Source of the DNA: Kluyvera sp047971185
GTDB taxonomy: Bacteria > Pseudomonadota > Gammaproteobacteria > Enterobacterales > Enterobacteriaceae
Direction: 5' to 3'
Assembly (NCBI RefSeq): GCF_047971185.1
Contig: NZ_JBKDZH010000018.1
Coordinates: forward strand, 1-64,000
Length of the DNA stretch: 64,000 nucleotides
Position 1 is the stretch's first letter; each line of letters opens with the position of its first letter. The position numbers and the translations under genes are program-made. Below the pieces are notes generated by a model. The model was not told the origin of the DNA and ran no database searches. It saw only the letters and a list, made by a program, of their open reading frames with translations. This document shows positions 1-8,950 of this stretch, in pieces.

Positions 1-146
1 GGGTGCGTGATATAGGGTTCACCGCTTGAACGTGTCTGACCCTCGTGAGCGTCACGTGCAACGAGATACGCCTGCTGAAGACGTTTTATCTGGTCTTCAG
101 GCAGGTAGTTTTGAATCAGTTGATTCAGGCTTTCAAACAGATACAA
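1..146 (-). CDS. spoT: Bifunctional (p)ppGpp synthase/hydrolase SpoT, N-terminal fragment
   Basis: This is the 5' end of the gene, and the rest lies beyond the left edge of the window. About 48 residues are visible. They begin with a TTG codon (positions 146-144) and read like the E. coli SpoT N-terminus (MYLFESLNQLIQ, then a segment ending in PYITH). In the family this segment leads into the HD hydrolase domain that degrades the alarmone (p)ppGpp in the cytosol. The gene follows rpoZ in the same direction with an 18-nt gap, matching the gmk-rpoZ-spoT operon of E. coli. The TTG start is shared with E. coli as I recall it. The catalytic residues are not in the window. Confidence 0.93.
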   Translation of the reverse strand, partial: MYLFESLNQLIQNYLPEDQIKRLQQAYLVARDAHEGQTRSSGEPYITH

Positions 147-164
147 GGGCGACCCGCTTTGTGA

Positions 165-440
165 TTAACGACGGCCTTCAGCAATAGCGGTAACGGCTTG
201 TAATTCAGCGGCTTCCTGCTCTTGCTGTTCCTGGCGCTCACGGACGTCGAGGATCTGGTTGTTGATCAGACCTTCTTCGATTTCGCGCAGCGCGATTACG
301 GTAGTTTTATCGTTTTCTTCCGGTACAAGCGGATCCTTGCCGCCTACCTGCATCTGACGAGCGCGACGCGCGGCGACCAGTACCAGGTCAAAACGGTTAC
401 CAATTTTCTCTACAGCGTCCTGAACAGTTACGCGTGCCAT
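165..440 (-). CDS. rpoZ: RNA polymerase omega subunit
   Basis: The gene encodes 91 residues, the usual length for enterobacterial omega. The protein begins [20 protein letters not shown] and carries the conserved RARQM segment near residue 26. Omega binds the beta-prime subunit and helps assemble and stabilise RNA polymerase. It also forms one of the (p)ppGpp sites on the enzyme. The gene sits between gmk and spoT on the same strand, so a polymerase subunit that responds to ppGpp is co-transcribed with the enzyme that makes and destroys ppGpp. The identification rests on near-identity to the E. coli protein along its whole length. Confidence 0.98.
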
Positions 441-494
441 ATTTAAAATGCTCCACAGGTGAAGAAATGACTGGGCATGATACTGAAAGTGGGT

Positions 495-1127
<633 letters not shown>

Positions 1128-1374
1128 ATGTATGTGATTATCGAAAGAGAGCCTACATACGAGCTTATTATACACGTCGCCGCTATGTGACGTAGCCTTT
1201 GTCACACTTTTTGCGTCAGTTTATTGCGTTTTGCGTACCTGTTTCCTGATTTACCGTGTAGTTACTGTAATCAATGAAAATGTCTGGAAGCGTGTTCGCA
1301 CGATCGCTTTTTGCCTCTCGGTTTTGATGACGCCCCGCGTTATACCTGGCCCGCAATCTACAGCGGAGGTACTG

Positions 1375-3057
1375 ATGAGAAGAGGGAAAAGTATCGTGCT
1401 GAGTCTGTTGCTGTGGCATTTCCCGGTATGGGCGGCTTGCCCTGACTGGTCGCCAGCCAGAGCGAATGACGAAATCGCCCGGCTACAGCAGCAGCTCGCC
1501 CAGTGGAACGACAGTTACTGGCAGCAGGGGGTTAGTGCGGTAGAAGATAGTGTCTACGATCAGCTCAGCGCGCAATTGGTGCAATGGCAACGCTGCTTTG
1601 GCGGTGATACCGGGGCAGAACTGGCACCGCCAGTGAGCGGCTCATTACCCCATCCTGTTCCGCATACGGGTGTGCGAAAGCTTGCGGACAAACAGGCGGT
1701 GCAGCAGTGGATGCGTAAGCGCAGCGATTTGTGGGTGCAACCGAAAGTGGATGGAGTGGCGGTTACTCTCGTATACCGGGATGGGCGTCTGGTCAGCGCG
1801 ATTAGCCGGGGGAACGGGCTTAAAGGCGAGGACTGGACGCAGAAGGTGCGTTTAATACCCGCAGTACCGCAAAGTACAAAAGGCGCGCTTGCCAATAGCA
1901 CGTTGCAGGGTGAGATTTTTTTGCTGCGCGACAACCATATTCAGCGACAAATGGGAGGAATGAATGCCCGTTCGAAGGTCGCCGGAATGATGATGCGCCA
2001 GAATAACACCTCGTCGCTCCAGTCGCTGTCTGTTTTCATCTGGGCATGGCCTGATGGCCCGGCAACGATGCCTGAGCGCTTGCGTCAACTGTCCGGGGCA
2101 GGATTTGGCTTTGCACAACAATATTCTCAACCGGTGAAAAGCGCTGATGATGTTGAACGCGTGCGTACAGCATGGTGGACAACGGGATTACCGTTCGTTA
2201 CCGATGGAGTCGTGGTAAGAACGGGTAAAGAACCTGAGGCCAGACACTGGATGCCCGGGCAGGGCGACTGGCTGGTTGCCTGGAAGTATCCTCCGGTCGC
2301 AAAAGTGGCTGAAGTCACCGGGGTTCAGTTCGCTGTCGGCAAGAGCGGGAAAATCTCGGTTGTGGCGTCGCTTGCGCCAGTGATGCTGGATGATAAACGG
2401 GTGAAGCGCGTAAATGTAGGGTCTGTCAGGCGCTGGGCGGAGTGGGACATTGCGCCAGGTGACCACATTCTTGTCAGCCTTGCCGGACAGGGGATTCCGC
2501 GTATTGATAAGGTTGTCTGGCGTAGCACTCAACGGGATAAGCCCGCTCCGCCGGGGAATCGCTATAACGCATTAACCTGTTTTTATGCGACTGAGGTATG
2601 CCAGGAGCAGTTCATCGCCAGGCTGGTCTGGCTGGGGTCGAAGGAGGCGCTGGAGGTTGACGGGATGGGGGAAGCAGGATGGCGTGTGCTTCACCAGGCG
2701 CATCGTTTCAAGCATATTTTCTCCTGGCTCGCGTTAACGCAGGAACAACTACAGGCGACACCTGGGTTTAGTAAAGAAAAAAGCAAGCAATTGTGGCATC
2801 AGTTTAACCTGGTGCGGCATCGGCCATTTATCCGCTGGGTGATGGCGATGGGCATACCGTTAACGCAGGTGGCGCTTAAGGCCAGCGGCGATCGTTCATG
2901 GGGGCAGCTACTGGCACGCACGGCAGAATACTGGCAACAGCTTCCGACAACAGGGGAGGGGCGCGCCAGGCGGGTCATCCAGTGGCGGGATAACCCGGAA
3001 ATACGGGCGCTGGGCAACTGGCTGTCTGCCCGGCATATTAACGGCTTTAGCCCTTAG
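1375..3057 (+). CDS. ligB: NAD-dependent DNA ligase LigB
   Basis: This 560-residue protein is the second, accessory NAD-dependent ligase of enterobacteria. Residue Lys124 lies in the adenylation motif KVDG, the same position as in E. coli LigB. An OB fold and a helix-hairpin-helix region follow. LigB lacks the C-terminal BRCT domain found in LigA, as expected. The first ~21 residues are hydrophobic (LLLWHFPVWA), as in the E. coli homologue. I chose the ATG at 1375 because AGGAGG-like purines (gcggaggt) lie just upstream and the length then equals E. coli. The frame stays open to 1231 without support. The stop overlaps the stop region of the convergent yicG by 4 nt. Confidence 0.95.
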   Translation: MRRGKSIVLSLLLWHFPVWAACPDWSPARANDEIARLQQQLAQWNDSYWQQGVSAVEDSVYDQLSAQLVQWQRCFGGDTGAELAPPVSGSLPHPVPHTGVRKLADKQAVQQWMRKRSDLWVQPKVDGVAVTLVYRDGRLVSAISRGNGLKGEDWTQKVRLIPAVPQSTKGALANSTLQGEIFLLRDNHIQRQMGGMNARSKVAGMMMRQNNTSSLQSLSVFIWAWPDGPATMPERLRQLSGAGFGFAQQYSQPVKSADDVERVRTAWWTTGLPFVTDGVVVRTGKEPEARHWMPGQGDWLVAWKYPPVAKVAEVTGVQFAVGKSGKISVVASLAPVMLDDKRVKRVNVGSVRRWAEWDIAPGDHILVSLAGQGIPRIDKVVWRSTQRDKPAPPGNRYNALTCFYATEVCQEQFIARLVWLGSKEALEVDGMGEAGWRVLHQAHRFKHIFSWLALTQEQLQATPGFSKEKSKQLWHQFNLVRHRPFIRWVMAMGIPLTQVALKASGDRSWGQLLARTAEYWQQLPTTGEGRARRVIQWRDNPEIRALGNWLSARHINGFSP

Positions 3058-3671
3058 TGACCTTCGTGGCGATAGTAAAACACCGGCAGGCCAAGCTTGA
3101 GACGCAGCGCCAGCAAGCGAGCGGTAAAGCCAAAAACCAGCGTGGAGATAACCACGACGTCTTGGTTGGATACGTAGTGTTGTAGCGCGATGTACAACAC
3201 GGCAGACGCAAAGGAAACACCAGCATACAGCTCTTTCTGGAAGACCAGCGGAATACGTTTGCAGAACATGTCACGCAATACGCCGCCAAATACGCCGGTA
3301 ATGACAGCCGCCACAATAGCGATGACCGGGCTATGCCCCATATCCAGCGCAACCTGAGCGCCGATAATAGAAAAGACCACTAAGCCCAGCGCATCAAGTA
3401 CAAGGAACAGTTTGCGTAGGTAAGGCATTACAGGGGCGACGATCGTCGTCAGAACCGCAGCAGAAGCGACAATAATCACGTACTCAGGGTGCTGTACCCA
3501 ACCGAGCGGATAGTGACCGAGCAGAATATCGCGTACGGAACCGCCGCCAATTGCTGTCGCGGTGGCAATGATAATAACGCCAAATGTATCCATGCGGCGT
3601 CGACCCGCAGCGAGAGCCCCGGTCATGGCTTCGGCAGTAATGCCAATTAAGTAGAGAACGTGTAACAGCAT
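3054..3671 (-). CDS. yicG: UPF0126 family inner-membrane protein YicG
   Basis: The gene encodes 205 residues that are almost entirely hydrophobic, with six to seven probable membrane helices. Two tandem copies of the UPF0126 motif are visible: GGGSVRDILLG near residue 43 and GGVLRDMFC near residue 129. Both repeats carry the conserved Gly-Gly-x-x-Arg-Asp core. The molecular function is not firmly established; the family has been suggested to transport small amino acids such as glycine. The gene converges on ligB with a 4-nt overlap of their ends. In E. coli dinD lies between yicG and yicC, but here no such gene is present. Confidence 0.93.
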   Translation of the reverse strand: MLLHVLYLIGITAEAMTGALAAGRRRMDTFGVIIIATATAIGGGSVRDILLGHYPLGWVQHPEYVIIVASAAVLTTIVAPVMPYLRKLFLVLDALGLVVFSIIGAQVALDMGHSPVIAIVAAVITGVFGGVLRDMFCKRIPLVFQKELYAGVSFASAVLYIALQHYVSNQDVVVISTLVFGFTARLLALRLKLGLPVFYYRHEGH

Positions 3672-3883
3672 GTCTTCCCCCTGGTTTACTGAGGGCAGAG
3701 ACTAACGATTTGTGCGTAATATCACGATTGAGATTTTCTAAGGTGAAGCAATTTTGATAACTATAATTTATGTGGATATTGCGATTCATCCGCTATTTAT
3801 GCGTTATTCATTTTTAATGGATTAGAAAATGGATAAGAAAAAATAATCCGAAAGTGGCGAGGCAGTACGGAGTGTAAAGGAAG

Positions 3884-3917
3884 CACGTAGCACCATCGCA
3901 TCGCGACGGGCTACGTG
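3884..3917. terminator. Hairpin downstream of yicC
   Basis: An 8-bp perfect stem (CACGTAGC ... GCTACGTG) with an 18-nt loop lies 10 nt beyond the yicC stop codon. There is no T-run after it on the minus strand, so it is more likely a 3'-end stabilising or REP-type hairpin than a strong intrinsic terminator. The 256-nt stretch between yicG and yicC otherwise shows only AT-rich DNA and no gene. E. coli has dinD at this place. Confidence 0.4.
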
Positions 3918-3927
3918 GGAATGAGGT

Positions 3928-4791
3928 TTACTCGATATTCTGGATCTGCTCGCGCATTTGCTCGATCAATACTTTCAGCTCAATTGCAGAATTGGTGACA
4001 TCAGCATTGATGGATTTGGAGGCCAGCGTGTTCGACTCGCGGTTGAACTCCTGCATCATAAAGTCCAGACGACGGCCAACCGCCTCTTTTTTCTTCAGGA
4101 TGTTGTAGGTTTCTTTGACGTGCGCGTCCAGACGATCCAGCTCTTCCGCCACGTCAATGCGCTGTGCCATCAGCACCAGCTCTTGCTCCAGACGGTTATT
4201 TTCCAGTTGTACCTGTGCGTCTTCCAGTTTTGCTACCAGACGTTCGCGCTGCCATTGCAGGATTTCCGGCATATGGGCGCGGACTTTCACTACCTCAGCG
4301 CTGACGCCTTCCAGACGCTGCTCAATCAGCGCTTTCAAAGCCTGACCTTCGGTTTCCCGGGCGACAATGAAGTCATCCAGCGTCCCGTCCAGCGCGGCGA
4401 GGATCTCTGCGGCAATCGCGTCCAGATCCTGTTCCTGGGCGGCCATGACGCCCGGCCAACGCAGGATATCTACCGGGTTGATTTCCCCTTCATCGCTCTG
4501 CATTTTGACCCAGTTTGCGGAGGCAACGAGCTGCTTTGCCAGCTTCTCATTCAGAATGAGTTCGCCTTGCGCGCTGGCATCGGGTTCAAAGCGTAAAGTA
4601 CATTCGATTTTTCCGCGCGTCAGGCGTGTACGAATGCGTTCGCGTACAACAGGTTCAAGGCTACGGAACTGTTCCGGCAGACGAAAATACGTTTCCAGAT
4701 AACGCTGGTTTACCGAGCGCATTTCCCAGGTAGCGCTACCCCATTCACCCTTGATTTCACGCCGGGCGTAGGCGGTCATACTGCGGATCAT
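3928..4791 (-). CDS. yicC: YicC family endoribonuclease
   Basis: This 287-residue cytosolic protein belongs to the YicC-like N-terminal plus DUF1732 C-terminal family. The N-terminus is MIRSMTAYARREIKGEWG, and the C-terminus has the conserved EELDRLDAH and EFNRESNTLASK segments. Published work on YicC describes it as an endoribonuclease that can act on small RNAs such as RyhB. I chose the start at 4791 because it gives exactly the E. coli length; the frame extends 16 codons further upstream without support. The gene is divergent from rph. A TATAAT hexamer on the minus strand (4830-4825) could be its -10 element. Confidence 0.94.
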   Translation of the reverse strand: MIRSMTAYARREIKGEWGSATWEMRSVNQRYLETYFRLPEQFRSLEPVVRERIRTRLTRGKIECTLRFEPDASAQGELILNEKLAKQLVASANWVKMQSDEGEINPVDILRWPGVMAAQEQDLDAIAAEILAALDGTLDDFIVARETEGQALKALIEQRLEGVSAEVVKVRAHMPEILQWQRERLVAKLEDAQVQLENNRLEQELVLMAQRIDVAEELDRLDAHVKETYNILKKKEAVGRRLDFMMQEFNRESNTLASKSINADVTNSAIELKVLIEQMREQIQNIE

Positions 4792-4916
4792 AGACGTTCC
4801 TGTTTTTAAAGGAGAGATGGAAGGATTATAGCCATCCATGCCTTGTCAGGATAGGAATAACCGCCGGAAGTCCGTATAATGCGCAGCCACATTCGTTTCA
4901 AGCCGGAGATCTCAAT

Positions 4917-5633
4917 ATGCGTCCAGCAGGCCGTAGCGCTAATCAGGTGCGTCCCGTAACCCTGACCCGTAACTATACAAAACACGCTGAAGGCTCGGTG
5001 CTGGTCGAATTTGGAGATACCAAAGTGCTGTGCACTGCATCCATCGAAGAAGGCGTACCCCGCTTATTGAAAGGGCAGGGCCAGGGGTGTATCACAGCAG
5101 AATATGGCATGTTGCCACGCGCTACGCATACCCGTAACGCGCGTGAAGCGGCGAAAGGCAAGCAGGGCGGCCGCACGATGGAAATCCAGCGTCTGATCGC
5201 CCGCGCGCTGCGCGCTGCTGTCGATCTTAAAACGCTTGGCGAGTTTACTATCACTCTGGATTGCGATGTGATCCAGGCGGACGGCGGTACGCGTACTGCA
5301 TCTATCTCCGGGGCTTGTGTTGCGCTGGCCGATGCGCTGAACAAGCTGGTCGCGAACGGTAAGCTGAAAACCAACCCGATGAAAGGGATGGTGGCTGCGG
5401 TTTCCGTCGGCATCGTGAATGGTGAAGCGCTCTGCGATCTGGAGTACGTTGAAGACTCCGCGGCTGAAACCGATATGAACGTGGTAATGACCGAAGACGG
5501 TCGAATTATTGAAGTGCAGGGAACGGCAGAAGGCGAGCCGTTCAGTCACGAAGAACTCCTTACCTTGTTGGCATTAGCCCGAGGGGGAATCGAATCCATT
5601 GTAGCGACGCAGAAAGCGGCGTTAGAAAATTGA
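4917..5633 (+). CDS. rph: Ribonuclease PH
   Basis: This 238-residue protein is a phosphate-dependent 3'-5' exoribonuclease that trims tRNA 3' ends and forms a hexameric ring. The sequence shows the RNase PH fold hallmarks: MRPAGRSANQVRPVTLTRNY at the N-terminus and CDVIQADGGTRTASI near residue 115. The full-length C-terminus is present, unlike the frameshifted rph-1 allele of laboratory E. coli K-12. The intact frame matters because translation running to the rph end is coupled to read-through of the pyrE attenuator just downstream. Confidence 0.97.
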   Translation: MRPAGRSANQVRPVTLTRNYTKHAEGSVLVEFGDTKVLCTASIEEGVPRLLKGQGQGCITAEYGMLPRATHTRNAREAAKGKQGGRTMEIQRLIARALRAAVDLKTLGEFTITLDCDVIQADGGTRTASISGACVALADALNKLVANGKLKTNPMKGMVAAVSVGIVNGEALCDLEYVEDSAAETDMNVVMTEDGRIIEVQGTAEGEPFSHEELLTLLALARGGIESIVATQKAALEN

Positions 5634-5637
5634 TTTT

Positions 5638-5665
5638 AAGGCGACCAGCGAGTCGCCTTTTTTTT
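5638..5665 (+). terminator. pyrE attenuator (intrinsic terminator in rph-pyrE spacer)
   Basis: An 8-bp GC-rich stem (AAGGCGAC / GTCGCCTT, positions 5638-5645 and 5652-5659) is followed by an eight-base T tract. It begins 4 nt after the rph stop and lies 32 nt before the pyrE start. In E. coli the same arrangement works as a UTP-sensing attenuator: when UTP is low, the polymerase slows and ribosomes translating rph prevent the terminator from forming. The position and shape support the same role here. Confidence 0.88.
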
Positions 5666-5697
5666 GTCTGTAATAAAGTGAAATGAGGAGCGAATCC

Positions 5698-6339
5698 ATG
5701 AAACCGTATCAGCGCCAGTTTATTGAGTTTGCGCTTAACAAGCAGGTACTAAAGTTTGGCGAATTTACGCTGAAATCCGGGCGCAAAAGCCCCTATTTCT
5801 TCAACGCCGGGCTGTTTAATACCGGGCGCGATCTGGCTCTGCTGGGACGTTTTTATGCCGAAGCGTTGGTGGATTCGGGTATCGATTTCGATCTGCTGTT
5901 TGGTCCGGCCTATAAAGGTATTCCGATTGCGACGACCACCGCTGTTGCACTGGCGGAACACCATGACAAAGACCTGCCGTACTGCTTTAACCGTAAGGAA
6001 GCCAAAGACCACGGTGAAGGCGGAAGTCTGGTCGGGAGCCCATTACAGGGACGCGTGATGCTGGTGGATGATGTGATCACTGCGGGTACTGCGATTCGTG
6101 AATCGATGGAGATTATTCAGGCGAATGGCGCAAGTCTGGCGGGGGTGCTGATTTCTTTGGATCGTCAGGAGCGTGGCCGTGGCGAGATTTCCGCGATTCA
6201 GGAAGTGGAACGCGATTACGGGTGTCAGGTGATCTCGATTATCACGCTGAAAGACCTGATTGCGTATCTGGAAGAGAAACCAGAGATGGCGGAACATCTG
6301 GCGGCAGTGCGCGCGTATCGGGAAGCGTACGGGGTTTAA
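5698..6339 (+). CDS. pyrE: Orotate phosphoribosyltransferase
   Basis: This 213-residue enzyme transfers ribose-5-phosphate from PRPP to orotate, making OMP in de novo UMP synthesis. The type I PRTase PRPP-binding motif VDDVITAGTAI lies at about residues 123-133. The catalytic-loop segment RKEAKDHGEGG lies near residue 99. I chose the ATG at 5698 because it matches the E. coli N-terminus (MKPYQRQFIEFAL) and length. The frame opens at 5683 but the extra five codons have no support. It forms an operon with rph and is controlled by the attenuator in between. Confidence 0.98.
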   Translation: MKPYQRQFIEFALNKQVLKFGEFTLKSGRKSPYFFNAGLFNTGRDLALLGRFYAEALVDSGIDFDLLFGPAYKGIPIATTTAVALAEHHDKDLPYCFNRKEAKDHGEGGSLVGSPLQGRVMLVDDVITAGTAIRESMEIIQANGASLAGVLISLDRQERGRGEISAIQEVERDYGCQVISIITLKDLIAYLEEKPEMAEHLAAVRAYREAYGV

Positions 6340-6346
6340 GTGAATT

Positions 6347-6407
6347 GCCCGGCGGCGTAGTGCTTACCGGGCCTGTAAGGCCGGATAAGGCATCGCCGCC
6401 ATCCGGC
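6347..6407. repeat. REP/BIME-like palindromic element
   Basis: Two imperfect palindromes stand side by side: GCCCGGCGGCGTAG...CCGGGC (6347-6372) and GCCGGATAAGGC...CCATCCGGC (6380-6407). They match the style of enterobacterial REP units, which form hairpins between convergent genes. The pair lies between the ends of pyrE (plus) and slmA (minus), where such elements act as terminators or mRNA 3'-end stabilisers. Confidence 0.8.
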
Positions 6408-6414
6408 TACGCTG

Positions 6415-7011
6415 TTACTGCAATTGCGCGGCAACCAACGGCCAGCGGGCGTCGAAATCGTCCGTTGGGCGGTATTTGAACTCGCTGCGTACAAAGCGGG
6501 ACAACATCCCTTCACAAAACGCCAGCAACTGACTTGCCAGCAGGGTTTCATCCGTGGCGTACCCTTCGCCTTCGCGCATTCTTTTTTCCCGCAGAACCTG
6601 ACGCAGCTGCGCTTCAATGCGCTCAAACAGCTGGTTAATCCGTCCTTGCAGGCGATCTTGTTCAAACATTAACGCATGACCGGTGAGGATACGCGTCAGG
6701 CCTGGGTTGCGTTCGCCGAAGCCCAGAATCAACAACACAATTAAACGCAGACGCGCGCTGGTGTCTTTCTCATCTTTTAAGATCAGATTGATACGGGTAA
6801 TCAGACTGTCTTCGATAAACTCAATCAGACTATCGAACATGCGAGTCTTACTGGGAAAATGGCGATACAGCGCCGCTTCAGAAACGCCGACGGAGGCTGC
6901 CAGTTTCGCTGTTGTGATGCGTTGGCTTCCATCGCTGGATTCCAGCATCAGCGCCAGAGACTGAAGTATTTCTTCGCGACGATTCCTTTTCGCAGTTTGT
7001 TTTTCTGCCAT
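6415..7011 (-). CDS. slmA: Nucleoid occlusion factor SlmA
   Basis: The gene encodes 198 residues of the TetR fold. A helix-turn-helix lies at about residues 33-53 (TTAKLAASVGVSEAALYRHF). SlmA binds specific chromosomal sites as a dimer. DNA-bound SlmA then antagonises FtsZ polymerisation, so division septa do not form over the nucleoid. It acts in the cytosol on the chromosome and does not regulate a neighbouring operon. The sequence is nearly identical to the E. coli protein over its full length. It is followed across a REP element by the convergent pyrE. Confidence 0.97.
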   Translation of the reverse strand: MAEKQTAKRNRREEILQSLALMLESSDGSQRITTAKLAASVGVSEAALYRHFPSKTRMFDSLIEFIEDSLITRINLILKDEKDTSARLRLIVLLILGFGERNPGLTRILTGHALMFEQDRLQGRINQLFERIEAQLRQVLREKRMREGEGYATDETLLASQLLAFCEGMLSRFVRSEFKYRPTDDFDARWPLVAAQLQ

Positions 7012-7120
7012 GTTACAAAATACCCCTGAAAATAAGCACTTGCCAGGCGAGCATCCACACTATGACCGCAGACTCAGCGTTTGCGGCGATGTTATGTCGT
7101 TATCAGGATGCGTAAATGTC

Positions 7121-7576
7121 TTACTTGCGACCAGAATGGCCGAAGCCGCCTTCACCACGGTCGGTGGCTTCAAACTCTTCCACCAGATTAAATTCGGCCT
7201 GTACAACCGGTACGAAAACCATCTGAGCAATACGTTCGCCTGGCTCAATGGTAAAGCTGTCCTGGCCACGGTTCCAGATGGAAACCATTAACTGACCCTG
7301 ATAGTCAGAGTCGATCAGGCCGACCAGATTGCCGAGCACAATACCATGCTTATGGCCCAGGCCGGAACGTGGCAGCATTACCGCCGCCAGAGACGGATCG
7401 GCAATATGAATCGCCAGACCGGTCGGCACCAGCGTTGTTGCGCTAGGCGCCAGTTCTACGGCGTCATCGAGACAGGCGCGCAGGTCAAGTCCGGCGGAGC
7501 CGGAGGTGGCATAAGTTGGAAGCGGAAATTGCTGCCCAACGCGCGGGTCCAGAATCTTAACGTCGATTTTTTTCAT
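7121..7576 (-). CDS. dut: Deoxyuridine 5'-triphosphate nucleotidohydrolase
   Basis: This 151-residue trimeric enzyme hydrolyses dUTP to dUMP and pyrophosphate, which keeps uracil out of DNA and feeds dTMP synthesis. The five dUTPase motifs are visible: AGLDLRA near residue 28, PRSGLG near 71, GLIDSDYQG near 87, RIAQMVF near 117 and the C-terminal arm DRGEGGFGHSG. Two ATG codons stand in tandem (7579 and 7576), and I chose the second to match the usual MKKIDVKILDPRVG start. The start overlaps the end of coaBC by about 20 nt, as in E. coli, so the two genes are translationally close. Confidence 0.96.
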   Translation of the reverse strand: MKKIDVKILDPRVGQQFPLPTYATSGSAGLDLRACLDDAVELAPSATTLVPTGLAIHIADPSLAAVMLPRSGLGHKHGIVLGNLVGLIDSDYQGQLMVSIWNRGQDSFTIEPGERIAQMVFVPVVQAEFNLVEEFEATDRGEGGFGHSGRK

Positions 7577-8777
7577 CATAACGGGTCACGATCTCGTCGA
7601 GTAATAATTGGCCCAGGAGCGCTTTCCGTTCGAGCGGTAAGGCTTTATCTCCATCCTGCCAGAAAAGGTGTAATGCGTTGCTGTCGCTATTAAATCCTTG
7701 AGTTGAAAGCGAAACATCGTTCGCGCAGATCAGATCAAGGTTTTTGCGGATACGTTTTTGCCGGGCGTATTCTTCCACATTATTTGTTTCCGCGGCAAAC
7801 CCAACGACATAAGGACGCTTGTCTTTGAGTGCGGCGACCCCGGCGACAATATCAGGGTTCTTGACCATTTTTACTGTTAATTCATCGCCCTGCGTCGCCT
7901 GTTTCTTAATTTTTTCACTGGCGACGGCGGCTGCACGGTAATCAGCAACCGCAGCACAGCCGATGAAAATATGCTGCTTCTGAACCGCTGCCTGGACTGC
8001 CGCTTCCATTTCCAGCGCAGTCATCACATCAATGCGCTGAACAAAAGGTGGTGTGGGCAGCGCAACGGGGCCGGAAACCAGCGTGACGTTGGCGCCGCGT
8101 CGTGCGGCGGCGGCGGCAATGGCAAATCCCATCTTACCGGAGCTGTGGTTAGAGATATAACGCACCGGATCGAGCGGCTCGCGCGTCGGGCCCGCCGTAA
8201 TCATGATGTTGAGATGTTGCAGATCGTTGACAGGGGAGAAATGCGCTGCCGCCATATCCACAATGGTCAACGGGTCGAGCATGCGTCCTGGCCCCACGTC
8301 TCCACACGCCTGGCTGCCGCTGTCCGGCCCCCAGATAAGCATTCCGCGTGACGCGAGTACATCCAGATTATGTTGCGTGGCGGCGGCGCGATACATTTGC
8401 TGGTTCATGGCCGGAAGTACGGCAATCGGGGCGGGTGTCGCCAGACAAATCGTTGAAACCAGATCGTTAGCCATACCGGCAGCGACGCGAGCGATCAGGT
8501 CTGCCGTGGCTGGCGCGAGGATAACTAAATCCGCCCATTTCCCCAGCTCAATATGGCCCATCGCGGCTTCTGCGGCAGGGTCAAGCAGACTGTCAGAGAC
8601 GGGATAACCCGACACCGCCTGTAGGCTCAGGGGCGTGATAAAGGCTTTTGCCGCTTCGGTCATCGCCACGCGGACGTCGGCGCCGCGTTCGCGTAAACGA
8701 CGCACCAGTTCAGGGGCTTTATAGGCAGCAATGCCGCCGCTCACGCCGAGAACGATTTTTTTGCCAGCCAGGCTCAT
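7557..8777 (-). CDS. coaBC: Bifunctional phosphopantothenoylcysteine decarboxylase/phosphopantothenate-cysteine ligase
   Basis: This 406-residue protein (formerly Dfp) carries out two successive steps of coenzyme A synthesis. The N-terminal CoaC half is a flavin-dependent decarboxylase, with the active-site His75 (MGHIEL), Asn125 (PAMN) and Cys158 (SQACGD) at the same numbers as in E. coli. The C-terminal CoaB half is the CTP-dependent synthetase and includes the ITAGPTREPLDPVRYISNHS segment. I placed the start at 8777 (MSLAGKKIVLGVSGG), giving the E. coli length; the frame continues 28 codons upstream. coaD, a later CoA gene, is also in this window. Confidence 0.97.
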   Translation of the reverse strand: MSLAGKKIVLGVSGGIAAYKAPELVRRLRERGADVRVAMTEAAKAFITPLSLQAVSGYPVSDSLLDPAAEAAMGHIELGKWADLVILAPATADLIARVAAGMANDLVSTICLATPAPIAVLPAMNQQMYRAAATQHNLDVLASRGMLIWGPDSGSQACGDVGPGRMLDPLTIVDMAAAHFSPVNDLQHLNIMITAGPTREPLDPVRYISNHSSGKMGFAIAAAAARRGANVTLVSGPVALPTPPFVQRIDVMTALEMEAAVQAAVQKQHIFIGCAAVADYRAAAVASEKIKKQATQGDELTVKMVKNPDIVAGVAALKDKRPYVVGFAAETNNVEEYARQKRIRKNLDLICANDVSLSTQGFNSDSNALHLFWQDGDKALPLERKALLGQLLLDEIVTRYDEKNRR

Positions 8778-8950
8778 CATGATCTTTCCTGTTGGATTGC
8801 ACCAGAAGGCGGACATTTTATCACAATCCTGAATCCCGTCGTGCAGTTGCCCGTAATTCACTTTGCGAGGCGCTACGCAGGAGTGAAATACGGGTGTCGA
8901 TTCACCCCAGGAGCTATGCCACCATGAGGCGTACTTAAGGAGGTGAACGT

